The position numbers were made by a program, and so were the translations under genes. A stretch of DNA of 13,386 nucleotides from Streptococcaceae bacterium (lineage in GTDB: Bacteria; Bacillota; Bacilli; Lactobacillales; Streptococcaceae): positions 1 to 13,386 of the forward strand of contig CADFQU010000008.1 of assembly GCA_902836505.1 (NCBI GenBank), written 5' to 3'. This document shows positions 1-8,201 of this stretch, piece after piece; the first letter of the stretch is position 1; each line of letters starts with the position of its first letter. The notes beneath the pieces were generated by a model, which saw only the letters and a program-made list of their open reading frames with translations, ran no database searches and was not told the origin of the DNA.

Positions 1-50
1 GGGACGACGAAATCGAATTCTAACGAATTACCGATTTCTGTCCCACTCTC
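1..50. repeat. Hairpin-forming intergenic repeat, cut by window edge
   Basis: The first 44 bases fold on themselves in three nested arms: GGGAC (1-5) with GTCCC (40-44), AAATCG (10-15) with CGATTT (32-37), and AATTC (16-20) with GAATT (25-29) around a TAAC loop. From memory, this resembles a sequence that recurs between genes in oral streptococci, usually read in the opposite orientation starting GAGTGGGACAGAAATCGG. That identification is recall, not a search. The element probably continues left of the window. It could act as a transcription terminator for a gene outside the window, but no T-tract is visible. Confidence 0.55.
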
Positions 51-103
51 TTTTCGGTCAGTGTTGTCGGCTTGAAATGAATGGAAGGATAGGAGTAGTT
101 AGT

Positions 104-466
104 TTGAAATATGTGTATATGACAGTGGGGTTTATTTCCTTAGGATTAGAGATTATTGGGATTCCTTTACCGATTTTACCTACGACCCCGTTTCTTTTAT
201 TAGCCATGGCTTGTTTTGCAAAAAGTTCTCAACGATTTGAAAAATGGTTACATGGGACCAAGTTGTACCAAACGTATGTAGCAGATTATCGGGAAACAAA
301 GTCGATCTCTAAGAAGCGGAAAAAACGAATTATCCTACAAATTTACCTATTGATGGGGATTTCCATTTACCTGGCTCCACTCTGGTTTGTGAAATTAGGT
401 CTAGTGGGATTAACTATTTTTATAAGTTATTATTTGTTCAAAGTGATTCCGGATAAAGAAGAATGA
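104..466 (+). CDS. DUF454 / YbaN family small membrane protein
   Basis: A 120-residue hydrophobic protein of the DUF454 (YbaN) family, whose biochemical role is unknown. The family hallmark is visible near the N-terminus: a membrane segment (about 4-24) runs into LPILPTTPFLLLAMACFAKS, followed by SQRFEKWL. A basic stretch (SKKRKKR, about 69-75) separates this from two further membrane segments (about 78-96 and 98-115). I chose the TTG at 104 because AGGATAGGAG (86-95) lies 8 bases upstream and the protein then begins at the conserved membrane segment. The in-frame ATG at 77 would add nine residues but has no Shine-Dalgarno sequence. The gene is monocistronic, with its own terminator at 511-537. 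Confidence 0.85.
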   Translation: MKYVYMTVGFISLGLEIIGIPLPILPTTPFLLLAMACFAKSSQRFEKWLHGTKLYQTYVADYRETKSISKKRKKRIILQIYLLMGISIYLAPLWFVKLGLVGLTIFISYYLFKVIPDKEE

Positions 467-510
467 GATAAGGAAAGAATAGCCTATAAATCCTATCGTG
501 AAAACAAGGG

Positions 511-537
511 AAAGGAGTGCGATACGCACTCTTTTTT
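511..537 (+). terminator. Rho-independent terminator after the DUF454 gene
   Basis: GAGTGCG (515-521) pairs perfectly with CGCACTC (525-531) around an ATA loop and is followed by TTTTTT (532-537). Flanking A/G bases at 511-514 can pair with the T-tract and lengthen the stem. It separates the DUF454 gene from the rnc operon, and its last T is also the first base of the downstream extended -10 element. Confidence 0.85.
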
Positions 538-545
538 GGTATAAT
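537..545 (+). promoter_or_regulatory. Extended -10 promoter of the rnc-smc-ftsY operon
   Basis: TGGTATAAT is a perfect extended -10 box. The place for a -35 box (around 517-522) is inside the upstream terminator hairpin and does not resemble TTGACA. Transcription should start near 552, giving a leader of about 70 bases before the preferred rnc start. The bases TGGTATAATAGA are shared with the tex promoter at 11798-11809. Confidence 0.75.
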
Positions 546-561
546 AGAGGGGTGTATCTTT

Positions 562-591
562 TGGACGAAATGAGTCATAAGATTCGATCCA
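562..591 (+). promoter_or_regulatory. Predicted hairpin in the rnc mRNA leader
   Basis: TGGACGAA (562-569) can pair with TTCG (583-586) and TCCA (588-591), leaving one bulged A at 587 and a 13-base loop. A wobble pair at 561/592 and an A-T pair at 560/593 can extend it. It lies between the predicted transcription start and the rnc coding region. RNase III genes in other bacteria are controlled by RNase III acting on their own leader, so this is a candidate regulatory stem. It has only been folded by eye. Confidence 0.4.
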
Positions 592-624
592 GATGCATAA
601 ATGAAGAAAGAAAGTAGTAACGTG

Positions 625-1326
625 ATGCAAGCCTTATATAACCTTCTTGCTGAGAAATTTCGGCTGACTTTTGACGATACAGAATTGTTGGAAACAGCTT
701 TTACACATACCTCATATGCGAATGAGCATCGCCTCTTAAAAATTTCACATAATGAACGTTTGGAATTTTTAGGAGACGCTGTTCTCCAGTTAGTGATTTC
801 CGAATATTTATTTGCCCTCTACCCAAGTAAGCCAGAGGGTGATTTGTCAAAAATGCGTTCCATGATTGTTCGTGAGGAAAGCCTGGCAGGTTTTTCTCGT
901 GATTGTGGTTTCGATCAATTTATCAAACTTGGCAAGGGAGAGGAAAAATCTGGAGGACGTAACCGAGATACCATCTTGGGAGATTTATTTGAAGCTTTTT
1001 TAGGGGCCTTGCTCTTGGATAAAGGAGTGGAGACTGTTCGGAATTTCATTCAGCAAGTCATGATTCCTAAAGTCGAGGCAGGTCAATTTGAACAAGTGAT
1101 TGACTATAAGACGCGCTTGCAAGAAATCCTTCAAATCCACGGAGATGTACAGATTACTTATGAGGTGACGAGTGAGTCAGGTCCAGCTCATGCCAAGGAA
1201 TTTGAAGTTCAAGTGTCTGTCAATGGGAAACTCATCGGTCAAGGACGTGGCCGGTCTAAAAAGGCTGCCGAACAAGAAGCAGCAAAAAAAGCAGTGGAAA
1301 ATAAGGTGGATCCCTCATGTATTTAA
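625..1326 (+). CDS. rnc: Ribonuclease III
   Basis: Cuts double-stranded RNA in rRNA maturation and mRNA turnover, working as a cytoplasmic homodimer. Numbering from the ATG at 625 gives 233 residues. The signature [13 protein letters not shown] supplies acidic residues E44, E47 and D51. The second catalytic patch, [14 protein letters not shown], supplies D120 and E123, so all metal ligands are present. A double-stranded RNA-binding domain spans about 158-228, ending in [15 protein letters not shown]. An upstream in-frame ATG at 601 would add eight residues (MKKESSNV) but has no ribosome binding site. The start at 625 fits the length I recall for pneumococcal RNase III, with a weak purine-rich stretch before it (604-615). 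First gene of the operon; its end overlaps smc by 10 bases. Confidence 0.96.
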   Translation: MQALYNLLAEKFRLTFDDTELLETAFTHTSYANEHRLLKISHNERLEFLGDAVLQLVISEYLFALYPSKPEGDLSKMRSMIVREESLAGFSRDCGFDQFIKLGKGEEKSGGRNRDTILGDLFEAFLGALLLDKGVETVRNFIQQVMIPKVEAGQFEQVIDYKTRLQEILQIHGDVQITYEVTSESGPAHAKEFEVQVSVNGKLIGQGRGRSKKAAEQEAAKKAVENKVDPSCI

Positions 1327-4300
1327 AGGAAATTGAGATTCAAGGATTTAAGTCTTTTGCAGATAAGACTCGGGTCATATTTGACCAAGGGGTAACCGCA
1401 GTAGTTGGCCCTAATGGATCTGGAAAATCAAACATTACAGAAAGTCTACGGTGGGCCTTAGGGGAATCAAGTGTCAAGAGCCTACGTGGAGGCAAGATGC
1501 CCGACGTGATTTTTGCAGGGACGGAGACTCGTAAACCCTTGAATTACGCCTGTGTAACGGTAGTGCTGGATAATCGGGATGGCTTTATCAAACAGGCTGC
1601 TAAGGAAATTCGAGTAGAACGTCATATCTATCGCTCGGGTGACAGTGAGTACAAGATTGATGGCAAGAAAGTCCGTTTGAGAGATGTCCATGATCTTTTT
1701 ATGGATACTGGACTTGGGAGAGACTCTTTCTCTATTATTTCTCAGGGGAAGGTCGAGGAAATCTTCAACTCGAAACCAGAAGAGAGACGGGCTATTTTTG
1801 AGGAAGCCGCTGGGGTTCTTAAATTTAAGACGCGTCGTAAGGAAACGGAATCTAAGTTGGTCCAAACCCAGGATAATTTGGACCGTTTAGAAGACATTAT
1901 TTTTGAGTTAGAGGGGCAAATCAAACCTCTTGAAAAGCAAGCTCTTGTGGCCAAACGTTTCTTAGAATTGGATCAACAACGCCAAGTCCTTTATTTGGAT
2001 GTTTTGATTGCTCAGATCGAAGTCAATAAAAAAGACTATGATCAAGCAGTCCAAGAAGAGGCCTCTATCCAGGAGCAATTAAAGGCTTATTACCAGAAAA
2101 GAGAAGAGTACGAGGCAGAAAGCCTCCGATTGAAACAGAGTCGTCAGGCCCTTCAACACCAATTATCAGATGATCAGGCTAGCCTCATAGAATTAACTCG
2201 CCTCTTAAGCGATTTAGAGAAACAAATCGAATTGGCACGCTTGGAGTCACAACAGGTCGCCCGTAGCCGTCAGGAAAATCAAGAGCGGGTCAATGTTCTG
2301 GAAGAACGCCTACAAGTTCTTCGGAATCAGTTGGAAGAAAAACAAGCCAATACAAAGAGTCTTCAAGAAGAACTCCAAAAGAGCCAAGAGGCTCTCGAAA
2401 GTCTGGAGAAAGAATTGGCCAGCTTCTCAGAAGATCCAGATCAGGTGATCGAGTATCTACGTGAAAAATACGTGGCCTTGATGCAGGATGAAGCAGAGCG
2501 GTCAAATGAATTAACAACTATTGAAAATCAATTGGAAGCTTCAGCTCAATTGTCACAAAGTAAAAAGGAAGATTACAAAAATCAAATCCAATTGGTGACA
2601 GAATTGCAGGAAAAAGAGCAAGTTGCTAAAGAAGCTTATCAACTCTCTCAAGAGCATCTGAAACACTTGCTTGAGACCTATCAGTTAGAAGCGAAACAGT
2701 TTGAGGAAGCTCGCCGAGCCTATCAAACAGGGCAAGCCAAGATGTTTGATCTACTGGATCAGAGTAAGGAGAAACAGGCTCGCATTAACAGTTTGGAGGC
2801 GATTCAAAAGAATCATAGCAATTTTTATGCGGGTGTGAAGAGTGTCCTGCAAGAAGCGGCTCGCTTAGGAGGGATTGTAGGAGCTGTCAGTGAAAAACTC
2901 TCCTTCTCACCAGAATATCAGACTGCCTTAGAGATTGCTTTGGGAGCCAGCAGTCAGCATATCATCGTAGAAGACGAAGGAGCAGCAACACGGGCTATCG
3001 AATATTTGAAAAAGAATCGCTCGGGTCGGGCAACCTTCCTTCCTTTGACCACCATTAAACCACGCTACCTAGCTGGAAAGAATCAAGAACTGATTGAAGC
3101 CTGTCCCGGTTTCCTGGGGATGGCTAGCAGTTTGGTTGACTATGATCCTTCCCTAGAGTCGATTTTCCAAAACCTCTTGGGCGTCACGGCTATTTTTGAT
3201 ACCATTGACCATGCCAAGGTGGCTGCTCGTAAGGTCGCCTACCAGGTTCGTATGGTGACGCTGGATGGAACCGAACTTCGCACAGGTGGTTCCTATGCAG
3301 GGGGGGCGAATCGAACCAATAATTCGATTTTTATCAAACCAGAACTGGATCGCTTGTACCAAGAATTGGCCTCTATTCAGAAGAATTTGCGAGGAGTAGA
3401 AGAGCAGGTTCAAGAGCAACAGGAACAAGTGACTCGATCACAAGAAAAACTAGAATCTTTGAAAGTTCAAGGTGAAGGAGCTCGATTAGAAGAGCAACGT
3501 CTTCAACTGGCTTTTGAGCAAGCTCACCAGCAACTCGTAGAAGCAGAAGGACTGCTAGAAGTTATCCGTGCAGAGCTGGATGAAGGGAGTGACCAAGAGC
3601 TCCTCCAAAAACGGGATCACTTGCAAGCGCGACTGAAAGAAATTGAGTCAGAAAAAGAGCAAGTCACTGCGGAGATTGAAGAAGTCAAGCTCAATAAAGA
3701 TGTCATTGTTGAGAAAGTAGAAAGCTTACGAACAGCCATTGCCAAGCTCCAATTGCAGAGAACAGAACTGAAGAGTCAACTGACCTTTGACCAGACAGAT
3801 ATAGAACGTTTGCAACAAGAGTTGGCTTCTACTGAACGAGAAATTCAGGCCCTCCAATATGCGATTGAGCAGGGAGAAGACCGACATGAGCAAATCGATG
3901 TCTCTGTCCTTGAAAAACAACTGCAAGAAACCCTTCAAGAGAAAACCGCCCTAGAGCAAGCTGTGATTCGCAAGCAATTTGAATTGGAGGATTTGGAAGG
4001 CCAGTCAGAAGATGTGGCCAGCCATATGGAGCAAGCTCGTCGTCAAAACGAGGAGTGGATTCGCCAACAGGCCAAAGCAGAATCCAATCGTGATCGCTTG
4101 GCAGACAAATTGAATAAACTCATGTTGGCTCTGACAGACGAATTCAAGATGAGTTTTGAAGAGGCTTCTAAACAGGCCAATGAGCTCGAAAATCTAGCCC
4201 AGTCTGAGCAAGCCTTAAAAGACTTGGAAAAAGCCATTAAGGCCCTGGGACCTGTTAACATCGATGCCATCGAACAATACGATGAAGTCAAGACGCGATT

Positions 4301-4862
4301 TGATTTCCTTTCCGGACAACGAGAAGATGTCTTGGCAGCCAAGAATCTTCTTCTTGAAACCATTAATGATATGAATGATGAGGTGAAAGAACGCTTTAAG
4401 TCGACATTTGAAGCGATTCGTGAATCTTTCCGAGTCACCTTTAAACAGATGTTTGGCGGAGGATCGGCAGATCTCATCCTGACGGATGGAGATCTCTTAT
4501 CAGCTGGGGTCGAGATTTCTGTCCAACCACCTGGCAAGAAAATTCAATCCTTGAATTTGATGAGTGGTGGAGAAAAAGCTTTGTCAGCATTGGCCCTCCT
4601 CTTCTCGATCATTCGTGTCAAGACTATTCCATTTGTCATCTTGGATGAGGTAGAAGCGGCTCTAGACGAGGCCAATGTTAAACGGTTTGGAGATTATCTC
4701 AATCGTTTTGATAAGGAAAGTCAGTTTATCGTGGTTACCCACCGTAAGGGAACCATGGCTGCAGCAGATTCCATCTATGGAGTAACCATGCAAGAATCTG
4801 GAGTCTCTAAGATTGTATCTGTGAAGCTGAAAGATATAGAAGGAATGGATAATGGAAATTAA
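1317..4862 (+). CDS. smc: Chromosome segregation ATPase SMC
   Basis: Structural maintenance of chromosomes protein, the ATPase core of the SMC-ScpAB condensin that compacts and separates the nucleoid. At 1181 residues it is full length for the family. The Walker A motif GPNGSGKS is at residues 31-38. Long Q/E/K/L-rich coiled-coil arms run at about 165-500 and 670-1015. They flank a globular hinge at about 503-665, starting [17 protein letters not shown] and ending near the glycine-rich [10 protein letters not shown]. The C-terminal head has the ABC signature [10 protein letters not shown] (S1083-E1086) and Walker [17 protein letters not shown] (D1110, E1111). The start ATG lies inside the end of rnc, with AAGGTGGA seven bases upstream, so translation is probably coupled to rnc. 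scpA and scpB are not in the window. Confidence 0.98.
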   Translation: MYLKEIEIQGFKSFADKTRVIFDQGVTAVVGPNGSGKSNITESLRWALGESSVKSLRGGKMPDVIFAGTETRKPLNYACVTVVLDNRDGFIKQAAKEIRVERHIYRSGDSEYKIDGKKVRLRDVHDLFMDTGLGRDSFSIISQGKVEEIFNSKPEERRAIFEEAAGVLKFKTRRKETESKLVQTQDNLDRLEDIIFELEGQIKPLEKQALVAKRFLELDQQRQVLYLDVLIAQIEVNKKDYDQAVQEEASIQEQLKAYYQKREEYEAESLRLKQSRQALQHQLSDDQASLIELTRLLSDLEKQIELARLESQQVARSRQENQERVNVLEERLQVLRNQLEEKQANTKSLQEELQKSQEALESLEKELASFSEDPDQVIEYLREKYVALMQDEAERSNELTTIENQLEASAQLSQSKKEDYKNQIQLVTELQEKEQVAKEAYQLSQEHLKHLLETYQLEAKQFEEARRAYQTGQAKMFDLLDQSKEKQARINSLEAIQKNHSNFYAGVKSVLQEAARLGGIVGAVSEKLSFSPEYQTALEIALGASSQHIIVEDEGAATRAIEYLKKNRSGRATFLPLTTIKPRYLAGKNQELIEACPGFLGMASSLVDYDPSLESIFQNLLGVTAIFDTIDHAKVAARKVAYQVRMVTLDGTELRTGGSYAGGANRTNNSIFIKPELDRLYQELASIQKNLRGVEEQVQEQQEQVTRSQEKLESLKVQGEGARLEEQRLQLAFEQAHQQLVEAEGLLEVIRAELDEGSDQELLQKRDHLQARLKEIESEKEQVTAEIEEVKLNKDVIVEKVESLRTAIAKLQLQRTELKSQLTFDQTDIERLQQELASTEREIQALQYAIEQGEDRHEQIDVSVLEKQLQETLQEKTALEQAVIRKQFELEDLEGQSEDVASHMEQARRQNEEWIRQQAKAESNRDRLADKLNKLMLALTDEFKMSFEEASKQANELENLAQSEQALKDLEKAIKALGPVNIDAIEQYDEVKTRFDFLSGQREDVLAAKNLLLETINDMNDEVKERFKSTFEAIRESFRVTFKQMFGGGSADLILTDGDLLSAGVEISVQPPGKKIQSLNLMSGGEKALSALALLFSIIRVKTIPFVILDEVEAALDEANVKRFGDYLNRFDKESQFIVVTHRKGTMAAADSIYGVTMQESGVSKIVSVKLKDIEGMDNGN

Positions 4863-5649
4863 ATTAGTCGCAACAGACATGGATGGGACCTTCTTGGATG
4901 AAAATCATCAATTTGATCAAGCTTTATTCCTAAAGGTATTAAAGAAGTTTCAAGAAAAAGGGATCTACTTTGCGGCAGCAAGTGGTCGGGCTCTCCTCTC
5001 TTTGAAGACAATCTTTAAAGAGGTTCAGGATCAGATTATTTTTATAGCTGAAAACGGCAGTGTTGTTGAGTTTCATGGTGAAGATGTCTATGAGGCGACC
5101 ATGAGTCCTGATTTTTACCAAGCCATGATTGCCAAGTTGCAGGAATGTCCTTATTTCGATAAAAATAAGTGCTTGTTAACAGGAAAACGCGGGAGCTATG
5201 TTCTTAAGACCGTTGATCCAGAGTATCTGGCTGCTTCACAAAATTACAATGAAAAGATTCAAAAGGTATCGGATTTTTCAGAAATTGATGATCTTGTCTT
5301 CAAGATGACCACTAATTTTGACCAAGAATTGTTGGCAGAAGGTGAGGCTTGGGTTACCCAAAATGTTGAAGGGGTTAAGGCCATGACCACTGGTTATGAG
5401 TGCATTGATATTGTCTTGGATTATGTGGACAAGGGAGTCGCCATCCAAGCCCTCATGGATCAGTTGGGCATTAGTCGGGACCAAGTCCTAGCTTTTGGGG
5501 ATAACCTCAATGATCTTCATATGATGCAGGTTGTTGGCCATCCAATTGCGCCAGAAAATGCCCGTCCAGAGATTTTGGAATTGGCTGAAACCGTCTTGCC
5601 CCACCATTCGACAGGATCTGTCCTTCGCTATATGGAGGAAGAATTATGA
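4852..5649 (+). CDS. Cof-type HAD-IIB family phosphatase (first of two)
   Basis: A cytoplasmic haloacid-dehalogenase-fold hydrolase, 265 residues, likely acting on small phosphorylated metabolites; the substrate cannot be read from sequence. All four HAD motifs are intact: DMDGT (nucleophile D9, acid/base D11), S44 in AASGR, K194 in VDKGVAIQ, and GDNLND (D217, D221). The region between motifs II and III (about 85-185) is the C2-type cap that sets substrate choice. The ATG overlaps the end of smc by 11 bases and has AAGGA seven bases upstream. It pairs with a second HAD gene of the same subfamily directly downstream. The two proteins are clearly diverged, not a recent duplication. Confidence 0.93.
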   Translation: MEIKLVATDMDGTFLDENHQFDQALFLKVLKKFQEKGIYFAAASGRALLSLKTIFKEVQDQIIFIAENGSVVEFHGEDVYEATMSPDFYQAMIAKLQECPYFDKNKCLLTGKRGSYVLKTVDPEYLAASQNYNEKIQKVSDFSEIDDLVFKMTTNFDQELLAEGEAWVTQNVEGVKAMTTGYECIDIVLDYVDKGVAIQALMDQLGISRDQVLAFGDNLNDLHMMQVVGHPIAPENARPEILELAETVLPHHSTGSVLRYMEEEL

Positions 5650-6467
5650 GTCAGATTAAGATTATCGCACTAGACTTGGACGGTACTCTCTTAAACTCAG
5701 AAAAGAAAATCTCCCCTCGCAATCTGACTGCCATTCGTGCAGCTCAAGAAAAGGGGGTCAAGGTAGTTTTGACGACTGGTCGTCCCCTCAAGGCTATGGA
5801 TTTTCTGCTTCAAGAGATCGGGACTGCCGGCTTGTCAGATGAATATACCATCACTTTTAATGGTGGCTTGGTACAAAAGAATACAGGGGAGATCATTGCG
5901 AAGACAGTTTTCTCTCGTGATGATGTCGTCCGTATTTATGAGGAGACCGAGGCCCTTGGTTTGCCCCTAGATGCCATCAGTGAAGGGGATGTTTATACAC
6001 TGGTGTCTGATCAAGAATCTCTTTACCCTCTCTATAATCCTTACTTAAACTTTATTCCCATTTCTATTGAAGATTTGTCCAGTCAGATTTCCTACAATAA
6101 GTGTGTAACCGCCTTTCAACAGGACTATTTGGATGGCGCTATTCCAAAGATTTCTCCTGAATTAAGGGAGCGTTTTGAGATTTTTAAATCCAGAGACATG
6201 CTCTTGGAATGGTGCCCCAAAGGAGTGCAAAAGGATCGAGGCTTGGAAGCTTTGGTGGAGTATTTAGGAATCGACGCTAGTCAAGTCATGGCATGTGGAG
6301 ATGAAGCCAACGATGCCAGCATGTTAAAATGGGCAGGTTTAGGAATAGCCATGGCCAATGCGGTGGAAGAGGTGAAGGAGATTGCCACTCTAGTCTCGGA
6401 CTACACCAATGATGAAGATGCAGTCGGAAGAGCGATTGAAGAATATGTATTGAAGGAGGGTCAATAA
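5646..6467 (+). CDS. Cof-type HAD-IIB family phosphatase (second; YidA-like)
   Basis: A 273-residue HAD-fold phosphatase that most resembles the sugar-phosphatase YidA branch of the Cof family; the true substrate is an inference at best. Motif I is LDLDGTLL (D10, D12), motif II LTTGR (T44), motif III the lysine in VQKDRGLEAL (K196) and motif IV GDEANDASML (D219, D223). The cap domain lies at about 85-185. It starts within the stop of the previous gene (ATGA overlap at 5646-5649), with GGAGG upstream. It ends in TAATG, sharing its last base with ftsY. This arrangement points to coupled, roughly equal synthesis of the two phosphatases. Confidence 0.93.
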   Translation: MSQIKIIALDLDGTLLNSEKKISPRNLTAIRAAQEKGVKVVLTTGRPLKAMDFLLQEIGTAGLSDEYTITFNGGLVQKNTGEIIAKTVFSRDDVVRIYEETEALGLPLDAISEGDVYTLVSDQESLYPLYNPYLNFIPISIEDLSSQISYNKCVTAFQQDYLDGAIPKISPELRERFEIFKSRDMLLEWCPKGVQKDRGLEALVEYLGIDASQVMACGDEANDASMLKWAGLGIAMANAVEEVKEIATLVSDYTNDEDAVGRAIEEYVLKEGQ

Positions 6468-8137
6468 TGGGATTATTTGACCGACTATTTGGAAGAAAAG
6501 AAGAAACAAAACCAGAAGCCCAAGAACTTACAGAAGAGATTGGGGGAAGCGAGAAAGAAGCAAGCTCGCCAGCTGAGCCGGTATCACCAAAGGCTTCACA
6601 AAGTGATGAAGCTAAGATCTCGGCAATGGAAGCCTACTACGCTGAATTAAAAGAGCGAATAGCTGCCGAATCAGCGCGATCATCGCAGGAGTCGACAGCA
6701 TCTTTTGAAGAAGAAGTTTCTTCAGAAGAGTCTGAAAATCAGGAAACAGCTATCGAGGAAGAGGTTGCTTCTCCACTAGAGCAGGATACCTCTTCTGAGG
6801 AAGTAACCGAACCTGCCCCTGTTCCTGAAGAACAAACTCTAGAAGTAGAAACTTTACAAGATGAGAATCTTGAAGATGAGCCTCTGAATTCTTCATCAGA
6901 TACTGCCCAAGAATCCTTTGAAGAGGATGTTCTTTCAAAGAATGAAACAGAAGATGAGACTTCAAGTCTTTCCAAAGAATCCGAGGAAGTAATTGAAGAA
7001 GCAACTACTGAAAGTTCAGAAGAAGAAACAGGAGAGTTTGAAGAAGGCAATCCAGTAGAAGAAACAACTAGCGAACCTGAAGATACAGAAGAGCTTGAAG
7101 CAGAATTCCCAGTAGAGGAAGCTACTAGCGAATCCGATATTTCAGAAGAGGTTGAAGAAGAGCCTGTAGTAGAAGAAACTACAAGTGAGCCAGAGATTGC
7201 TCAACCAACAGAAACGGTTCAAGAAAAATACAATCGGAGCTTGAAGAAAACTCGGACCGGCTTTGGAGCAGCTCTTAATGCCTTCTTTGCCAACTTCCGT
7301 TCTGTCGATGAAGATTTCTTCGAAGAGTTAGAAGAACTCTTGATTATGAGTGACGTAGGGGTCCAGGTCGCATCGAATCTGACAGAAGAGCTCCGCTATG
7401 AAGCTCGTTTGGAAAATGCCAAGAAACCGGATGTCTTGCGTCGCGTAATCATTGAAAAATTGGTGAATCTCTACGAAAAGGATGGCCAATACAATGAGCA
7501 AATCAACTTTAAAGATGGCTTGACTGTCATGCTTTTTGTGGGAGTGAATGGCGTTGGGAAAACCACTTCTATCGGAAAACTAGCTCATAAGTACAAGAAG
7601 GAAGGGAAAAAAGTGATGCTAGTCGCAGCAGATACCTTCCGGGCAGGAGCTGTTGCTCAGTTGGCTGAATGGGGACGCCGTGTGGATGTGCCCGTTGTCA
7701 CAGGTCCTGAAAAATCAGATCCTGCAAGTGTGGTCTTTGATGGGATGGAACGAGCAGTGGCAGAGCAAGTCGATGTTTTGATGATTGATACGGCTGGTCG
7801 CCTTCAGAATAAAGACAATCTGATGGCTGAACTAGAAAAAATCGGTCGCATTATCAAGCGCGTGGATCCTACAGCCCCTCATGAAACCTTCTTGGCCTTG
7901 GATGCGTCTACAGGTCAGAATGCTCTGGTCCAAGCCAAGGAATTCTCTAAGATTACGCCGATTACTGGAATCGTCCTTACTAAGATTGATGGAACAGCTC
8001 GAGGAGGAGTGGTTCTTGCCATTCGGGAAGAATTGGATATTCCAGTGAAATTAATCGGTTTTGGTGAAAAAATCGATGATATCGGTGAATTCAATTCTGA
8101 GAACTTTATGCGTGGCTTGTTAGAAGGCTTGATATAA
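6467..8137 (+). CDS. ftsY: Signal recognition particle receptor FtsY
   Basis: SRP-receptor GTPase that docks ribosome-nascent chain complexes carrying Ffh/SRP at the membrane translocon. The first residues, MGLFDRLFGRK, form a short amphipathic membrane-targeting helix. Residues from about 15 to 250 are a very acidic, low-complexity region rich in Glu, Ser and Thr. The helical N domain begins near 258 (KTRTGFGAALNAFF). The G domain carries G1 GVNGVGKTT (359-367), DTFRAGA, G3 DTAGR (441-445), the family-typical ALDASTGQ, G4 TKIDG (505-509) and the closing GFGEKIDDI. At 556 residues it is much longer than typical Gram-positive FtsY (about 300-430), all of it in the acidic region. A strong AAGGAGGG precedes the ATG. 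Last gene of the operon. Confidence 0.97.
   Translation: MGLFDRLFGRKEETKPEAQELTEEIGGSEKEASSPAEPVSPKASQSDEAKISAMEAYYAELKERIAAESARSSQESTASFEEEVSSEESENQETAIEEEVASPLEQDTSSEEVTEPAPVPEEQTLEVETLQDENLEDEPLNSSSDTAQESFEEDVLSKNETEDETSSLSKESEEVIEEATTESSEEETGEFEEGNPVEETTSEPEDTEELEAEFPVEEATSESDISEEVEEEPVVEETTSEPEIAQPTETVQEKYNRSLKKTRTGFGAALNAFFANFRSVDEDFFEELEELLIMSDVGVQVASNLTEELRYEARLENAKKPDVLRRVIIEKLVNLYEKDGQYNEQINFKDGLTVMLFVGVNGVGKTTSIGKLAHKYKKEGKKVMLVAADTFRAGAVAQLAEWGRRVDVPVVTGPEKSDPASVVFDGMERAVAEQVDVLMIDTAGRLQNKDNLMAELEKIGRIIKRVDPTAPHETFLALDASTGQNALVQAKEFSKITPITGIVLTKIDGTARGGVVLAIREELDIPVKLIGFGEKIDDIGEFNSENFMRGLLEGLI
7052..7198 (+). repeat. 57-bp (19-codon) in-frame repeats in the FtsY acidic region
   Basis: Units begin at 7052 and 7109, with a third partial one at 7166. 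Each encodes a variant of (P/V)VEE(T/A)TSE(P/S)(E/D) followed by an acidic spacer. The period is exactly 19 codons across the three copies, although synonymous positions have drifted. A weaker fourth relative (IEEATTES, coded from 6992) lies upstream with a 21-codon offset. This points to growth of the acidic region by internal duplication. Confidence 0.75.
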
Positions 8138-8138
8138 A

Positions 8139-8176
8139 CAAAAAAACTCATCTCAAGAAAGAGATGAGTTTTTTTG
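8139..8176. terminator. Bidirectional terminator between ftsY and zwf
   Basis: A perfect 16-bp inverted repeat: CAAAAAAACTCATCTC (8139-8154) and GAGATGAGTTTTTTTG (8161-8176) around an AAGAAA loop. The C/T-A/G core forms the stem and the seven As and seven Ts give a T-tract in both directions. It therefore ends ftsY on the + strand and zwf on the - strand. Confidence 0.93.
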
Positions 8177-8201
8177 TTGCACTTTTAGTCAGTCGGATAA
8201 T

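Noticed and set aside
4043..4537. 164-residue open frame on the minus strand inside smc
   Set aside because: It lies wholly antisense to the well-supported SMC C-terminal region, has low-complexity Ser/Arg composition typical of a reverse frame, and has no plausible start signal.
6739..7050. 103-residue Ser-rich minus-strand frame inside ftsY
   Set aside because: The serine runs are the reverse complement of Glu and Ser codons in the FtsY acidic region (GAA/GAG read as TTC/CTC frames). It is a composition artefact.
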